Source: Bradyrhizobium guangdongense (GTDB lineage Bacteria; Pseudomonadota; Alphaproteobacteria; Rhizobiales; Xanthobacteraceae). Taken from it: a DNA stretch of 64,000 bases. Location of the stretch: the NCBI RefSeq assembly GCF_004114975.1, contig NZ_CP030051.1, positions 1,364,001-1,428,000 on the forward strand, given 5' to 3'. The notes beneath the pieces are model-generated. The model worked only from the letters and a program-made list of their open reading frames with translations, had not been told where the DNA came from and did not search any database. The first letter of the stretch is position 1. Each line of letters begins with the position of its first letter. Shown in pieces: positions 47,746 to 57,039 of the stretch. Made by a program: the position numbers and the translations under genes.

Positions 47746-47816
47746 TGCGCGCTCGAAACGACACATATATAGAAAATAATTCCAGTCAACCCCGAATTGG
47801 GGGAAGCGAGTATCGC

Positions 47817-49241
47817 ATGCGGTTCCTGCCGGTGTTTCTCGATCTCAAGGCCGGTCCGGTGGTCCTCATCGGCGCGGGTGAGCTGTTGCGCGCAAAATTG
47901 CGTGTGCTCGCGGCGGCCGGGGCGCGCGTTCGCGTGCATGCGATCGACGGCGATCATGAACTGGGCCTCAGCGCCGAGGACATCGCGCGTGTCGAGATCG
48001 CGACCTGTGATCCGCTGACCGCTGATCTCTCCGGCGTCATTGCCATCGTCTGTGCGGGAGCGGGCGACGTCGGCGTTGCCATGTCGGCGCGGGCGAAGTC
48101 GCTCGGTCTGCCCGTCAACGTCATGGACGATCTCGAACATTCCAGCTTCATCTTTCCGGCTATCGTCGACCGCGGCGATGTGGTGGTCGCGGTCGGCACG
48201 GGTGGCACATCGCCGGTGGTGGCGCGGCGCGTGCGCGAGAAGATCGAGGCGCTGCTGCCGGCGCGCATTGGCGAACTCGCCGAGTTCATCGGCAGCTTCC
48301 GCAAATCCATCAACGAGCGCATCGCCGAGTTTCCGCTGCGCCGCCGCTTCTGGGAGCGCGTCATCGACGGCCCGATCGGCGCCGCCGTGCTCGCCGGTCG
48401 CAAGGCCGAAGCGGATGCATCGCTCAAGGCGATCTCCGATCCGTCCGCGTTCGCGCGCGCCGACAAGCCGGAAGGCTCGGTGGCGCTGGTCGGTGCCGGA
48501 CCCGGCGATCCCGACCTTCTCACCATCAAGGCGCTACGCGCTGTGCAGGACGCCGACATCGTCTTTCACGATGAGCTGGTCTCGCCTGAGATTCTCGACC
48601 GCATCCGCCGCGATACCACACGCGTTGCGGTCGGCCGGCGTGTCGGCAAGCCCGGCATAGGCCAGGATGCCATCAACAAACGCATGATCGAGGCCGCGCG
48701 ATCGGGCCAGCGCGTGGTGCGGCTGAAGGGCGGCGATCCCTTCGTGTTCGGCCGCGGCGGCGAAGAGGTCGAAGCGCTGCGGGCGGCCGGGATCGCCTAT
48801 TCGGTCATTCCAGGCATTACCGCAGGACTCGGCGGCGCCGCCGATTTCGAGGTGCCGCTCACCTATCGTCACGAAGCGACCCGCATCACCTTCCTCACCG
48901 CGCACAAGGCACGCGATGCGGAAGCGGTGGATTGGTCGACCCTGACCGACACCAGGATGACCGTCGTCGTTTACATGGGCATGACCGCGGCGCCGGCCGT
49001 GCGCGCCGGCCTGTTCGCGGCCGGCCGATCCCCGGAAACGCCGGTCGGCGTGTTCGCCCGCGTCACGCGGCCCGATGCGCAGAGCGCGATCGGTACGCTG
49101 CGCGACCTACCCGAGCTCGTGCGGCGGATCGATGGCGGTCCCGCCATTCTCATCATCGGCGACGTGGTCCGGCATGCCGGTACGCTTCGCCGTCAAACAC
49201 CCAACCAAATCATCTCTGACCTATTGGATGCAGCCGAATGA
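47817..49241 (+). CDS. cysG: Siroheme synthase CysG (precorrin-2 dehydrogenase/ferrochelatase plus uroporphyrinogen-III methyltransferase)
   Basis: 474 residues from ATG 47817, with GGGGGAAG upstream. N-terminal Rossmann domain (VVLIGAGELLRAKLRVLAAAGA; VGTGGTSPVVARRVREKIE) followed from about 215 by the SUMT domain (VALVGAGPGDPDLLTIKAL; VRLKGGDPFVFGRGGEE; VIPGITAGLG). It makes siroheme, the cofactor of the sulfite reductase two genes on. It starts the rightward sulfur operon and overlaps the next gene by ATGA. Confidence 0.95.
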   Translation: MRFLPVFLDLKAGPVVLIGAGELLRAKLRVLAAAGARVRVHAIDGDHELGLSAEDIARVEIATCDPLTADLSGVIAIVCAGAGDVGVAMSARAKSLGLPVNVMDDLEHSSFIFPAIVDRGDVVVAVGTGGTSPVVARRVREKIEALLPARIGELAEFIGSFRKSINERIAEFPLRRRFWERVIDGPIGAAVLAGRKAEADASLKAISDPSAFARADKPEGSVALVGAGPGDPDLLTIKALRAVQDADIVFHDELVSPEILDRIRRDTTRVAVGRRVGKPGIGQDAINKRMIEAARSGQRVVRLKGGDPFVFGRGGEEVEALRAAGIAYSVIPGITAGLGGAADFEVPLTYRHEATRITFLTAHKARDAEAVDWSTLTDTRMTVVVYMGMTAAPAVRAGLFAAGRSPETPVGVFARVTRPDAQSAIGTLRDLPELVRRIDGGPAILIIGDVVRHAGTLRRQTPNQIISDLLDAAE

Positions 49242-49555
49242 CCTCTCCGCTCGAACAGAAGAAGATCAAGATCGCCGGCCCCTCGGTGGTGACCGCCAAC
49301 CGCACCTGGGACGGCATCGTGGTGTATCGCACCGCCGCCAAGAGCTGGTCCGCGGACCTCTCGGAAGCCGCCATCGTGCGCAACTCCGACGAAGCCAAGG
49401 CGTTGCTCGCGGAATCGGTCGCCGATGACGTCGGCGCCATCGGTCCCTATATCGCGCCGGTGCAGGTCGGCGACGACGGCAAGATCGAGCCCGGCAATCT
49501 GCGCGAACAGATCCGCCGCACCGGCGTGACCATCGGACAGCCGGCCCAGCTTTAA
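49238..49555 (+). CDS. DUF2849 family protein
   Basis: 105 residues, starting within the cysG stop. The family pattern is visible: VTANRTWDGIVVYRTAAKSWSADLSEAAIV and DDVGAIGPYIAPVQVGDDGKIEPGNLREQIRRTG. It is small, soluble and without cysteines. The family is nearly always found between cysG and a sulfite/nitrite reductase gene in alphaproteobacteria. No activity is known; a link to reductase assembly or regulation is inferred from this conserved setting. Confidence 0.88.
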   Translation: MTSPLEQKKIKIAGPSVVTANRTWDGIVVYRTAAKSWSADLSEAAIVRNSDEAKALLAESVADDVGAIGPYIAPVQVGDDGKIEPGNLREQIRRTGVTIGQPAQL

Positions 49556-49566
49556 GGCATTCGCTT

Positions 49567-51222
49567 ATGTACGCTTACGACGAAATCGACCGCACGCTCG
49601 TCAACGAGCGCGTCTCGGAGTTCCGCGACCAGGTGAAGCGCCGTCTCTCGGGCGAGCTCACCGAGGACGAGTTCAAGATCCTGCGCCTCCAGAACGGCGT
49701 GTATCTGCAGTTGCACGCCTACATGTTCCGTGTTGCCATCCCGTACGGCACGCTGGCAACCAACCAGCTGCGGGCGCTCGCCCATGTCGCACGTAAATAC
49801 GATCGTGGTTACGGCCATTTCACGACTCGGCAGAACATCCAGTTCAACTGGATCAAGCTCGCCGAGCTGCCGGACGCGCTGGCCGATCTCGCCAGGGTCG
49901 GCATCCATGCGATGCAGACCTCCGGCAACAACATGCGCAACGTGACCTCCGATCAGTGGGCCGGCGTCGCCCCCCGCGAGATCGAGGACCCGCGCATCTG
50001 GTCGGAGCTGATCCGCCAGCACACCACGCTGCATCCGGAATTCTCGTTCCTGCCGCGCAAGTTCAAGATCGCGATCACCGCGTCGGACCACGACCGCGCC
50101 GCGATCAAGATCCACGACATAGGCCTGCGGCTGGTCAAGAACGAGAAGAACGAGACCGGCTTCGAAGTGCTGGTCGGCGGCGGCCTCGGCCGCACGCCGT
50201 TCATCGCCAAGACCATCAAGCACTTCGTGCATGGCCGCGATATCCTCAGCTATATCGAAGCGATCCTGCGCGTCTATAACCAGTACGGCCGCCGCGACAA
50301 CATCTACAAGGCGCGCATCAAGATCCTGGTCCACGAGCTCGGCATCGAGAAATTCTCGCGCGAGGTCGAGGAGGAGTGGCAGCACATCCGCAACTCCTCG
50401 CTCCAGATCGACGACGAGGTGATCGAGGACATCCGCTCGCGCTTCACTTATCCGGCTTACGAGAAGCTGCCGCACATGCCGGACGAGCTGCGCCAGGCCG
50501 CGGCCGACCCCGACTTCGAGGCGTGGCGCAAGAACTCGGTGGCCCCGCACAAAGTCCAGGGCTATTCCATCGTCACCATCTCGCTGAAACCGATCGGCAA
50601 GCCGCCGGGCGATGCGACGGCCGAGCAGATGGATGCGCTGGCCGATCTCGCCGACATCTATTCCTTCGGTGAGATCCGCGTCGGCCACGAGCAGAATTTG
50701 GCGCTGCCGCACGTCGCCAAGCGCGACCTGCCGGCGCTGTGGAAGGCGCTCGACAAGCTCGGGCTGGCGACGCCCAATGTCAATTTGATCACCGACATCA
50801 TCGCCTGCCCGGGTCTCGACTATTGCTCGCTGGCAAATGCGCGCTCGATCCCGATCGCGCAGGAGCTGTCGCGGCGCTTCGCCAACCACGAGCTCGCCAA
50901 TCTGATCGGCCGGCTGCACATCAACATCTCCGGCTGCATCAACGCCTGCGGCCATCATCATGTCGGCCACATCGGCATTCTCGGCGTCGAGAAGAACGGC
51001 GAAGAGGTCTATCAGATCACCATCGGCGGCCGCGCCGACGAGGGCGCTGCGCTCGGCACCCTGATCGGCCCCGGCGTCAAGTTCGACGAAGTTGCCGACG
51101 TCATCGAGGACGTCGTGGAAGCCTATCTCGCGCTGCGCGAGCGGCCCGAAGAGCTGTTCATGGACACCGTGAAGCGCCTTGGCGTCGAACCCTTCAAGGA
51201 GCGCGTCTATGCCACTCGTTAA
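49567..51222 (+). CDS. cysI: Siroheme-dependent sulfite (nitrite/sulfite) reductase
   Basis: 551 residues with two ferredoxin-like half-domains and two catalytic domains. The 4Fe-4S/siroheme ligands are Cys414 and Cys420 (ACPGLDYCS) and Cys457 and Cys461 (SGCINACGHHH). RKYDRGYGHFTTRQNIQFNWI and TSGNNMRNVTSD are family blocks for substrate and siroheme contact. It reduces sulfite to sulfide with six electrons. No CysJ flavoprotein is present, so a ferredoxin or another donor is expected. It overlaps the DUF934 gene by 14 bp. Confidence 0.93.
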   Translation: MYAYDEIDRTLVNERVSEFRDQVKRRLSGELTEDEFKILRLQNGVYLQLHAYMFRVAIPYGTLATNQLRALAHVARKYDRGYGHFTTRQNIQFNWIKLAELPDALADLARVGIHAMQTSGNNMRNVTSDQWAGVAPREIEDPRIWSELIRQHTTLHPEFSFLPRKFKIAITASDHDRAAIKIHDIGLRLVKNEKNETGFEVLVGGGLGRTPFIAKTIKHFVHGRDILSYIEAILRVYNQYGRRDNIYKARIKILVHELGIEKFSREVEEEWQHIRNSSLQIDDEVIEDIRSRFTYPAYEKLPHMPDELRQAAADPDFEAWRKNSVAPHKVQGYSIVTISLKPIGKPPGDATAEQMDALADLADIYSFGEIRVGHEQNLALPHVAKRDLPALWKALDKLGLATPNVNLITDIIACPGLDYCSLANARSIPIAQELSRRFANHELANLIGRLHINISGCINACGHHHVGHIGILGVEKNGEEVYQITIGGRADEGAALGTLIGPGVKFDEVADVIEDVVEAYLALRERPEELFMDTVKRLGVEPFKERVYATR

Positions 51223-51724
51223 CGGCGGAAAAATCGTCGACGACAGCTTCGTCAAGCTTGCCGTCGACACGCCGCTGCCGGAGAGCGGCGACATCCTGGT
51301 CCCAGCCGAGCGCTTCATTGCCGAGGCGGATGCGCTGCTCAAGCGCCCCGGCAAGGTGGGCGTGATCTGGCCTAACAACCGCGACATCGACGAACTCGTG
51401 CCGTATCTCGGCAAGGTCGCCGCCGTCGCGCTGGTATTCCCGACCTTCCGCGACGGACGCGCCTACAGCCAGGCGCGGCTGCTGCGCGAGCGTTACAACT
51501 ATCGCGGCGAGCTGCGCGCGACCGGCCAGATCCTGCGCGACCAGTTCGTGTTCATGCTGCGCGCCGGGTTCGATTCGTTCGAGGTCAAGAAGCAGGCGGA
51601 TGCGGAAGCCTTCATGCAGACCGCAAAACGCTATTCGGTGTTCTACCAGCCGACCGGCGACGGCCGCATCACGGCGCTGCACCGGCGCATGCAGCTGCGT
51701 CATTCCGAAGGTGTCGGCACGTGA
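51209..51724 (+). CDS. DUF934 family protein associated with sulfite reductase
   Basis: 171 residues from ATG 51209, which has AAGGAG 7 bases upstream inside the end of cysI. Key segments: VGVIWPNNRDIDELVPYLGKVAAVALVFPTFRDGRAYSQARLLRERY and YRGELRATGQILRDQFVFMLRAGFDSFEV, the defining DUF934 block. The family follows cysI in many proteobacteria and is sometimes called an oxidoreductase, but there are no clear cofactor motifs or cysteines. It may assist electron delivery or assembly. The stop overlaps cysH by 4 bp. Confidence 0.88.
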   Translation: MPLVNGGKIVDDSFVKLAVDTPLPESGDILVPAERFIAEADALLKRPGKVGVIWPNNRDIDELVPYLGKVAAVALVFPTFRDGRAYSQARLLRERYNYRGELRATGQILRDQFVFMLRAGFDSFEVKKQADAEAFMQTAKRYSVFYQPTGDGRITALHRRMQLRHSEGVGT

Positions 51725-52446
51725 ACGCCATCGGCCCCCAGATCTCGTCCGCTGCCCCGCAGCCTTCGGCGGCAGAGCTCGATCGGAGCTTGCGCGATGC
51801 CTCGCCTGCGGAGGTCATCGCTGCCGCGCTGGAGGCGGTCGGTCGCGACAAGCTCGCGCTGGTGTCGTCCTTCGGCACGGAATCGGCGACGCTGCTCAAG
51901 GTCATGGCGGACGTTGATCCGGCGATCCCCGTGATCTTCCTCGATACCGGCTGGCTGTTCGAGGAGACGCTGGCCTATCGCGATACCCTTATCGCGACGC
52001 TGGGCCTGAAGGACGTCCGCTCGATCAAGCCGGCGGAGGAGACGTTGTCGCGCGAAGATCCCGACCGCGAGCTCTGGTTTTCCGATCCGGATGTCTGCTG
52101 CCGTATCCGCAAGGTCGAACCGCTGGCGCGTGCGCTAAAGCCATTCTCGGCCTGGCTCAACGGGCGCAAGCGGTTTCAGGGCAATGCGCGTTCGGACATT
52201 CCCGTGGTCGAGGATGATGGCGCACGGTTGAAGTTCAATCCGTTTGCGAATGTCTCGCGCGAGGAACTCGAGGCGATTTTCGTCCGCGCCAAATTGCCGC
52301 GCCATCCACTCGTGGCGTCCGGCTTTCGCTCGGTCGGGTGTATGCCTTGCACCAGCAGAACGGCCGAAGGCGAGGATGAGCGCGCGGGTCGCTGGCGCGG
52401 CCGCGCCAAGACGGAATGCGGCATCCACACGATGAAGATTTCGTAG
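51721..52446 (+). CDS. cysH: Phosphoadenylyl-/adenylyl-sulfate reductase (iron-sulfur type)
   Basis: 241 residues from GTG 51721. PP-loop-type SSFGTESATLLK and FLDTGWLFEETLAYRD. Cys126-Cys127 (DVCCRIRKVEPL) and Cys207/Cys210 (VGCMPC) give the CC...CxxC 4Fe-4S site of APS-using reductases, and Cys233 (ECGIH) is the catalytic thiol. It reduces APS (or PAPS) to sulfite with thioredoxin. The presence of the cluster argues for APS as main substrate, as in other rhizobia. Confidence 0.94.
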   Translation: MNAIGPQISSAAPQPSAAELDRSLRDASPAEVIAAALEAVGRDKLALVSSFGTESATLLKVMADVDPAIPVIFLDTGWLFEETLAYRDTLIATLGLKDVRSIKPAEETLSREDPDRELWFSDPDVCCRIRKVEPLARALKPFSAWLNGRKRFQGNARSDIPVVEDDGARLKFNPFANVSREELEAIFVRAKLPRHPLVASGFRSVGCMPCTSRTAEGEDERAGRWRGRAKTECGIHTMKIS

Positions 52447-52573
52447 TACGGTCGCGCTGCGATCTCGCGAACAAGAGAATCCGGTTCCGTTGACTTGAGA
52501 GCATTTCGCCGCGAGTTTCACCTGCATGCCTTCGTCGACATCGGCGTCGTCGAAGTGAATGGAGATGGACCTG

Positions 52574-53560
52574 ATGCGCCGTATCGTTCCGCTCGCTGCA
52601 GGACTGCTTTGGGCAAGCTCGGCTCTCGCCGCTGACGTCAATCTTTTGAACGTGTCGTACGACCCTACGCGCGAGCTCTATGTCGAGTTCAACAAGGCGT
52701 TCGCGACCGCCTATCAGAAGGAGACCGGCAAGAGCGTCGAGATCAAGCAGTCGCATGGCGGCAGCGGATCGCAGGCGCGCAGCGTGATCGACGGCTTGCA
52801 GGCCGACGTGGTGACGCTGGCGCTCGCCTACGACATCGACGCGATCGCCGCCAAAGGTCTCACCGCGGCCGATTGGCAGAAGCGTCTGCCGCAGAACTCC
52901 TCGCCCTATACTTCGACCATCGTGTTCCTGGTGCGCAAGGGCAATCCCAAGGGCATCAAGGATTGGGACGACCTGCTCAAGCCCGGCGTCGCCGTGATCA
53001 CCCCGAACCCGAAGACCTAGGGCGGCGCGCGCTGGAATTATCTTGCCGCCTGGGGCTTTGCGCAGAAGAAATACGGCTCAGTCGACAAGGCCAAAGAGTT
53101 CATCGGCAAGCTCTATCAGCAGGTGCCGGTGCTCGATACCGGAGCGAGGGGCGCCACCGTCACCTTCGTCGAGCGGGGTGTCGGCGACGTTCTGCTCGCC
53201 TGGGAGAACGAGGCGTTGCTCGCTCTGAAGGAGTTCGGCGCGCAGAAGTTCGAGATCGTGGCGCCGCCGCAATCGATCCTGGCCGAGCCGCCGGTCGCCA
53301 TCGTCGACAAGGTCGCCGACAGAAAAGGCACCCGCAACGCCGCCGATGCCTATTTGCAATATTGGTACACCAGGGAAGGTCAGGAGATCGCCGCGCGCAA
53401 TTTTTACCGTCCGCGCAACGCCGAGATCGCCAGGAAGTACGAAAATGCCTTTGCCAAGGTCGAACTCTTCACGATCGACGATGTCTTTGGCGGTTGGACC
53501 AAGGCGCAGAAGGACCATTTTTCCGACGGCGGTATTTTTGACCAGATCTACAAGAACTGA
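52574..53560 (+). pseudogene. sbp: Sulfate-binding protein gene interrupted by an in-frame amber codon
   Basis: From ATG 52574 (GGAG 8 bases upstream) a 328-residue protein is encoded if the TAG at 53018-53020 (codon 149) is ignored. Signal peptide ending SSALAAD, then the Sbp/CysP opening [44 protein letters not shown] and [10 protein letters not shown]; after the TAG the same frame continues GGARWNYLAAWGFAQKKYGS, VLDTGARGATVTFVERGVGDVLLAWENEA and DQIYKN. The family has Ser at the interrupted position (NPKTSGGARW), so TCG to TAG is a one-base change. The rest is undamaged, suggesting a recent mutation, a sequencing error or suppression. Confidence 0.88.
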
Positions 53561-53596
53561 TCTGATGCGTCGTAAGGGACTTTAGCGGGGGGCTTG

Positions 53597-54433
53597 GTGA
53601 GCCTAAGGGCAGCACGACGCCGGACTCTTCCGGGCTTCGGTCTCACGATGGGACTGACGCTGACCTGGCTGTCCGTCATCATCCTGATTCCGCTCGCTGG
53701 CCTGTTCCTGAAATCGCTGGAGCTCAGTCCCGAGCAGTTCTGGGCCATCCTCTCCAGTCGGCGCACCCTGAATGCGCTGCGCGTCTCCTTCGGCCTCGCG
53801 TTTGCGGCGGCCTGCGTCAATCTCGTGATGGGCAGCATCATCGTCTGGGCACTGGTGCGCTATCGTTTTCCCGGCCGGCGGATCTTCGATGCCATCGTCG
53901 ATGTGCCGTTCGCATTGCCGACGGCTGTTGCCGGGGTCGCACTGACTGCGCTGTTCGCCGAGAAGGGCTGGCTCGGCGCGCCGCTCGCCGCTTTCGGCGT
54001 CAAGGTCGCGTTCACGCCCCTCGGCATCTTCGTCGCCATGATCTTCATCGGTATTCCCTTCGTGGTGCGCACGGTGCAACCGGTACTGCAGGATCTCGAT
54101 CCCGAGATCGAGGAAGCTGCAGGCAGCCTGGGTGCCAGCCGCTGGCAGACCATCACACGCGTGATCCTGCCCTCGCTCGCACCGGCATTGCTCACCGGTC
54201 TCGCGCTCGCCTTTGCCCGTGCGGTCGGCGAATACGGCTCCGTGATTTTCATCGCCGGCAATCTGCCCAATGTTTCCGAGATCGCGCCGCTCCTGATCGT
54301 GATCCGCCTGTCCGAATTTCGCTATGCCGACGCGACTGCGATTGCGGTCGTCATGCTCGTCGTGTCCTTCGTCATCATCTTCGCCGTGAACCGGCTGCAG
54401 CGCTGGGCGCAGCATCGGGATGGGGAACGGTAG
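53597..54433 (+). CDS. cysT: Sulfate/thiosulfate ABC transporter permease CysT
   Basis: 278 residues from GTG 53597, preceded by a G-rich site; a TTG one codon earlier is possible. About six membrane helices and the BPD permease EAA loop (EIEEAAGSLGASRWQTITRVILPSLAPALLTG), plus ALARAVGEYGS-type AFARAVGEYGSVIFIAGNLP. It forms the sulfate channel with CysW. It lies 36 bp after the interrupted binding-protein gene. Confidence 0.95.
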   Translation: MSLRAARRRTLPGFGLTMGLTLTWLSVIILIPLAGLFLKSLELSPEQFWAILSSRRTLNALRVSFGLAFAAACVNLVMGSIIVWALVRYRFPGRRIFDAIVDVPFALPTAVAGVALTALFAEKGWLGAPLAAFGVKVAFTPLGIFVAMIFIGIPFVVRTVQPVLQDLDPEIEEAAGSLGASRWQTITRVILPSLAPALLTGLALAFARAVGEYGSVIFIAGNLPNVSEIAPLLIVIRLSEFRYADATAIAVVMLVVSFVIIFAVNRLQRWAQHRDGER

Positions 54434-54442
54434 GAGGAGAGT

Positions 54443-55351
54443 ATGGCGATGCAGATCACCGATTCGGCCATGCTCGACACGTCCGGAGCGAAGGCGCGCG
54501 TCCGAGCGGCCGCGCAGGAGAACATCCGCACCGAGCCTGCCGCGGTCCGCATCGCCATCATCACAATCGCAGTGTCGTTTCTCACGATCTTCGTCGTGCT
54601 GCCGCTGGTCCTGGTGTTCGCGCAGGCCTTTTCCAAAGGCGTCGTGGCCTATGTCGCGGCGCTGGCCGAGCCTGAGGCGCTGGCCGCGATCAGGCTGACG
54701 CTGCTGGTCGCTGCGATTTCGGTCACGCTCAATCTGGCGTTTGGTCTGGTGGCCGCCTGGGCCATCGCCAAATTCGATTTTCCCGGCAAGACCTTCCTGA
54801 TCACGCTGATCGACCTGCCGTTGTCGGTGAGCCCGGTGATCTCGGGCCTCGTCTTCGTGCTGCTGTTCGGTGCGCAGGGTTATTTCGGAAGTTGGCTCCG
54901 CGAACATGACATCCAGATCCTGTTCGCGGTGCCCGGCATCGCGCTGGCAACCACCTTCGTGACCTTCCCCTTCGTGGCGCGGGCGCTGATCCCGCTGATG
55001 CAGGAGCAGGGCACCCAGGAGGAGGAAGCCGCGATCTCGCTCGGCGCCTCGGGCCTGCAGACCTTCTTCCGGGTCACGCTGCCCAACATCAAATGGGGCG
55101 TGCTCTACGGCGTCCTGCTCTGCAATGCGCGCGCGATGGGCGAGTTCGGCGCGGTTTCGGTCGTCTCCGGCCATATCCGCGGCGAGACCAATACGATGCC
55201 ATTGCTGGTCGAGATTCTCTACGACGAGTACCAGTTCGTCGCCGCATTCGCGATCGCCTCGCTGCTCGCCATGCTGGCGCTGATCACGCTGATCGCCAAG
55301 ACAATCCTGGAGCGTCACCTCGACGAAGGACACGACGTCAATGACCATTGA
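54443..55351 (+). CDS. cysW: Sulfate/thiosulfate ABC transporter permease CysW
   Basis: 302 residues with AGGAGGAG just upstream. A 35-residue charged N-terminus ([20 protein letters not shown]) precedes six membrane helices. The EAA loop is [31 protein letters not shown], and [27 protein letters not shown] is typical CysW. It overlaps cysA by 11 bp. Confidence 0.95.
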   Translation: MAMQITDSAMLDTSGAKARVRAAAQENIRTEPAAVRIAIITIAVSFLTIFVVLPLVLVFAQAFSKGVVAYVAALAEPEALAAIRLTLLVAAISVTLNLAFGLVAAWAIAKFDFPGKTFLITLIDLPLSVSPVISGLVFVLLFGAQGYFGSWLREHDIQILFAVPGIALATTFVTFPFVARALIPLMQEQGTQEEEAAISLGASGLQTFFRVTLPNIKWGVLYGVLLCNARAMGEFGAVSVVSGHIRGETNTMPLLVEILYDEYQFVAAFAIASLLAMLALITLIAKTILERHLDEGHDVNDH

Positions 55352-56378
55352 AGTCAAAAATCTCGTCAAGACCTTTGGCAGCTTCAAAGCCCTCGACGGC
55401 GTCGACCTCAAGGTCGAAAGCGGCGAGTTGCTTGCACTGCTCGGCCCGTCCGGATCGGGCAAGACCACGCTGCTGCGGATCGTCGCCGGACTGGATTGGC
55501 CCGACGCGGGCGAGGTCTTCATCAACGGCGAGGATGCGCTGGCGCAGGGCGCGCGCGAGCGTCACGTCGGCTTCGTGTTCCAGCACTACGCGCTGTTCCG
55601 CCACATGAGCGTGTTCGAGAACGTCGCCTTTGGCCTGCGCGTGCAGCCGCACGCGGTCCGCAAGGACGAGGCGGCGATCCGCAGCAGGGTCAAGGAGCTG
55701 CTCGATCTGGTGCAGCTCGACTGGCTCGCCGACCGTTATCCGAACCAGCTCTCGGGCGGACAGCGCCAGCGCATCGCGCTCGCGCGTGCGCTTGCGATCG
55801 AGCCACGCATCCTCCTGCTCGACGAGCCGTTCGGCGCGCTCGATGCAAAGGTGCGCAAAGAGCTGCGCAGATGGCTCCGTTCGCTGCATCACGAGATCAA
55901 CGTCACCTCGATCTTCGTCACCCACGACCAGGAAGAGGCGCTCGAAGTCGCCAACCGCGTCGTGGTGATGGACAAGGGCAGGATCGAGCAGATCGGCTCG
56001 CCCGACGACGTCTACGAGACTCCGGCGACGGCCTTCGTTCACGGCTTCATCGGCGAATCCATCGAGCTGCCGGTCCAGGTCGAAGCCGGCGTCGTCAGGC
56101 TGGGCGAGCGGCCGCTGCGGCTCGCGGCAGACGGCCTTGCGCCTGGCGCGTCAAAGCTGTTCGTGCGGCGACATGATATGTTGATCGGCCCGCCCGGCTC
56201 TGGCGCCTTCGAGGGCGCGGTCCAGCACGTCCGCAATTTCGGCCCCGTGCAGCGGGCCGAGGTCGCGTTATCTGGTGGCCAGACCATCGAGATCGACGCC
56301 CCCCGGGACCGGGAACTGCGCGCCGGCGACACGATCGGGCTAAATCCTCGCCGCTACCGGATCTTTGCGGGCGCCTAA
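55341..56378 (+). CDS. cysA: Sulfate/thiosulfate import ATP-binding protein CysA
   Basis: 345 residues. Walker [14 protein letters not shown]-loop [20 protein letters not shown], signature [15 protein letters not shown], Walker [13 protein letters not shown] and switch [18 protein letters not shown]. The C-terminal 100 residues are a TOBE-like domain ([10 protein letters not shown]). It energises sulfate import through CysTW and is the last gene of the sulfur operon. Confidence 0.96.
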   Translation: MTIEVKNLVKTFGSFKALDGVDLKVESGELLALLGPSGSGKTTLLRIVAGLDWPDAGEVFINGEDALAQGARERHVGFVFQHYALFRHMSVFENVAFGLRVQPHAVRKDEAAIRSRVKELLDLVQLDWLADRYPNQLSGGQRQRIALARALAIEPRILLLDEPFGALDAKVRKELRRWLRSLHHEINVTSIFVTHDQEEALEVANRVVVMDKGRIEQIGSPDDVYETPATAFVHGFIGESIELPVQVEAGVVRLGERPLRLAADGLAPGASKLFVRRHDMLIGPPGSGAFEGAVQHVRNFGPVQRAEVALSGGQTIEIDAPRDRELRAGDTIGLNPRRYRIFAGA

Positions 56379-56457
56379 ACCGCTCAAATCTTCTTCAAAA
56401 TTCACCTTTCAGCCATTGTTGGTATGCAACAACGGCCCCTCATTTGGGGGCTCCTGT

Positions 56458-56961
56458 ATGCGCGCTGCGGCCGCAATTCTCATCACTTTGCTTCTTGCCG
56501 GCTGCGCCGGGAACGAAGCGCCGGTCCAGCAGCCGTCGATGTATGCGGACATGTCGGTCCCGGGCGCCAAGCTCGATGCGCCGGCCGCCGCGATCATGAT
56601 CTCGCAATACCGCCAGAACAACGGGCTCGGCTCCGTCGAGATCGACCCCGAATTGATGCGGCTGGCCGAATCCCAGTCCAACGCCATGGCCGCTGCCAAC
56701 AAGATGGACCATGACGTCCGCGCGCCCCTGGGCAAGCGGCTCAATGCCGGCGGCTATCCCGCGACCGTGGCGGTCGAGAACATCTCCGCCGGCTATCATA
56801 CGCTGGCGGAAGCATTTTCCGGCTGGCGCGACTCGCCTCCGCACCGCGCCAACATGCTCAAGAGCGGTGTCACAAAATTGGGCATCGCCGCAAGCTATGC
56901 TCCGGGCACCAAGTACAAGGTGTTCTGGACCATGATCCTGGCGTCGACCGAGCCCCGATAA
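56458..56961 (+). CDS. CAP-domain (SCP/PR-1-like) lipoprotein
   Basis: 167 residues from ATG 56458; earlier in-frame codons lack signal features. Lipoprotein signal with lipobox LLLAGC. The CAP domain covers about 40-160: ISQYRQNNGLGSVEIDPELMRLAESQSNAMAAANKMDHD, VAVENISAGYHTLAEAFSGWRDSPPHRANMLKSGVTKLGIA. Conserved His/Glu residues of the cavity (DHDV, ENISAG, PPHRANML) are kept. Bacterial members are envelope proteins of mostly unknown function. Confidence 0.9.
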   Translation: MRAAAAILITLLLAGCAGNEAPVQQPSMYADMSVPGAKLDAPAAAIMISQYRQNNGLGSVEIDPELMRLAESQSNAMAAANKMDHDVRAPLGKRLNAGGYPATVAVENISAGYHTLAEAFSGWRDSPPHRANMLKSGVTKLGIAASYAPGTKYKVFWTMILASTEPR

Positions 56962-57039
56962 GCCAGACTTGATCCCGGGATGCATTGACGCCGCGGCAGA
57001 CTGTCGCCACGGTGGCTCGCATTTTGCTATTAGTCCCTG

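Noticed and set aside
47675..47816. A SAM-type riboswitch in the cysD/cysG promoter region
   Set aside because: The region is short and AT-rich with one simple dyad; no aptamer-like multi-helix pattern was recognised.
49552..51414. A 620-codon minus-strand frame across cysI and the DUF934 gene
   Set aside because: Shadow of cysI, whose siroheme/4Fe-4S motifs lie on the plus strand.
52574..53560. Frameshift, or UAG-encoded amino acid (pyrrolysine) in the sulfate-binding gene
   Set aside because: Both halves are in one frame, so no frameshift. Pyrrolysine use is not known in this group, and the family has a plain Ser at the site.
53603..55525. A 640-codon minus-strand frame opposite cysT, cysW and part of cysA
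   Set aside because: Low-complexity Arg/Asp/His composition; the opposite strand encodes two clear permeases.
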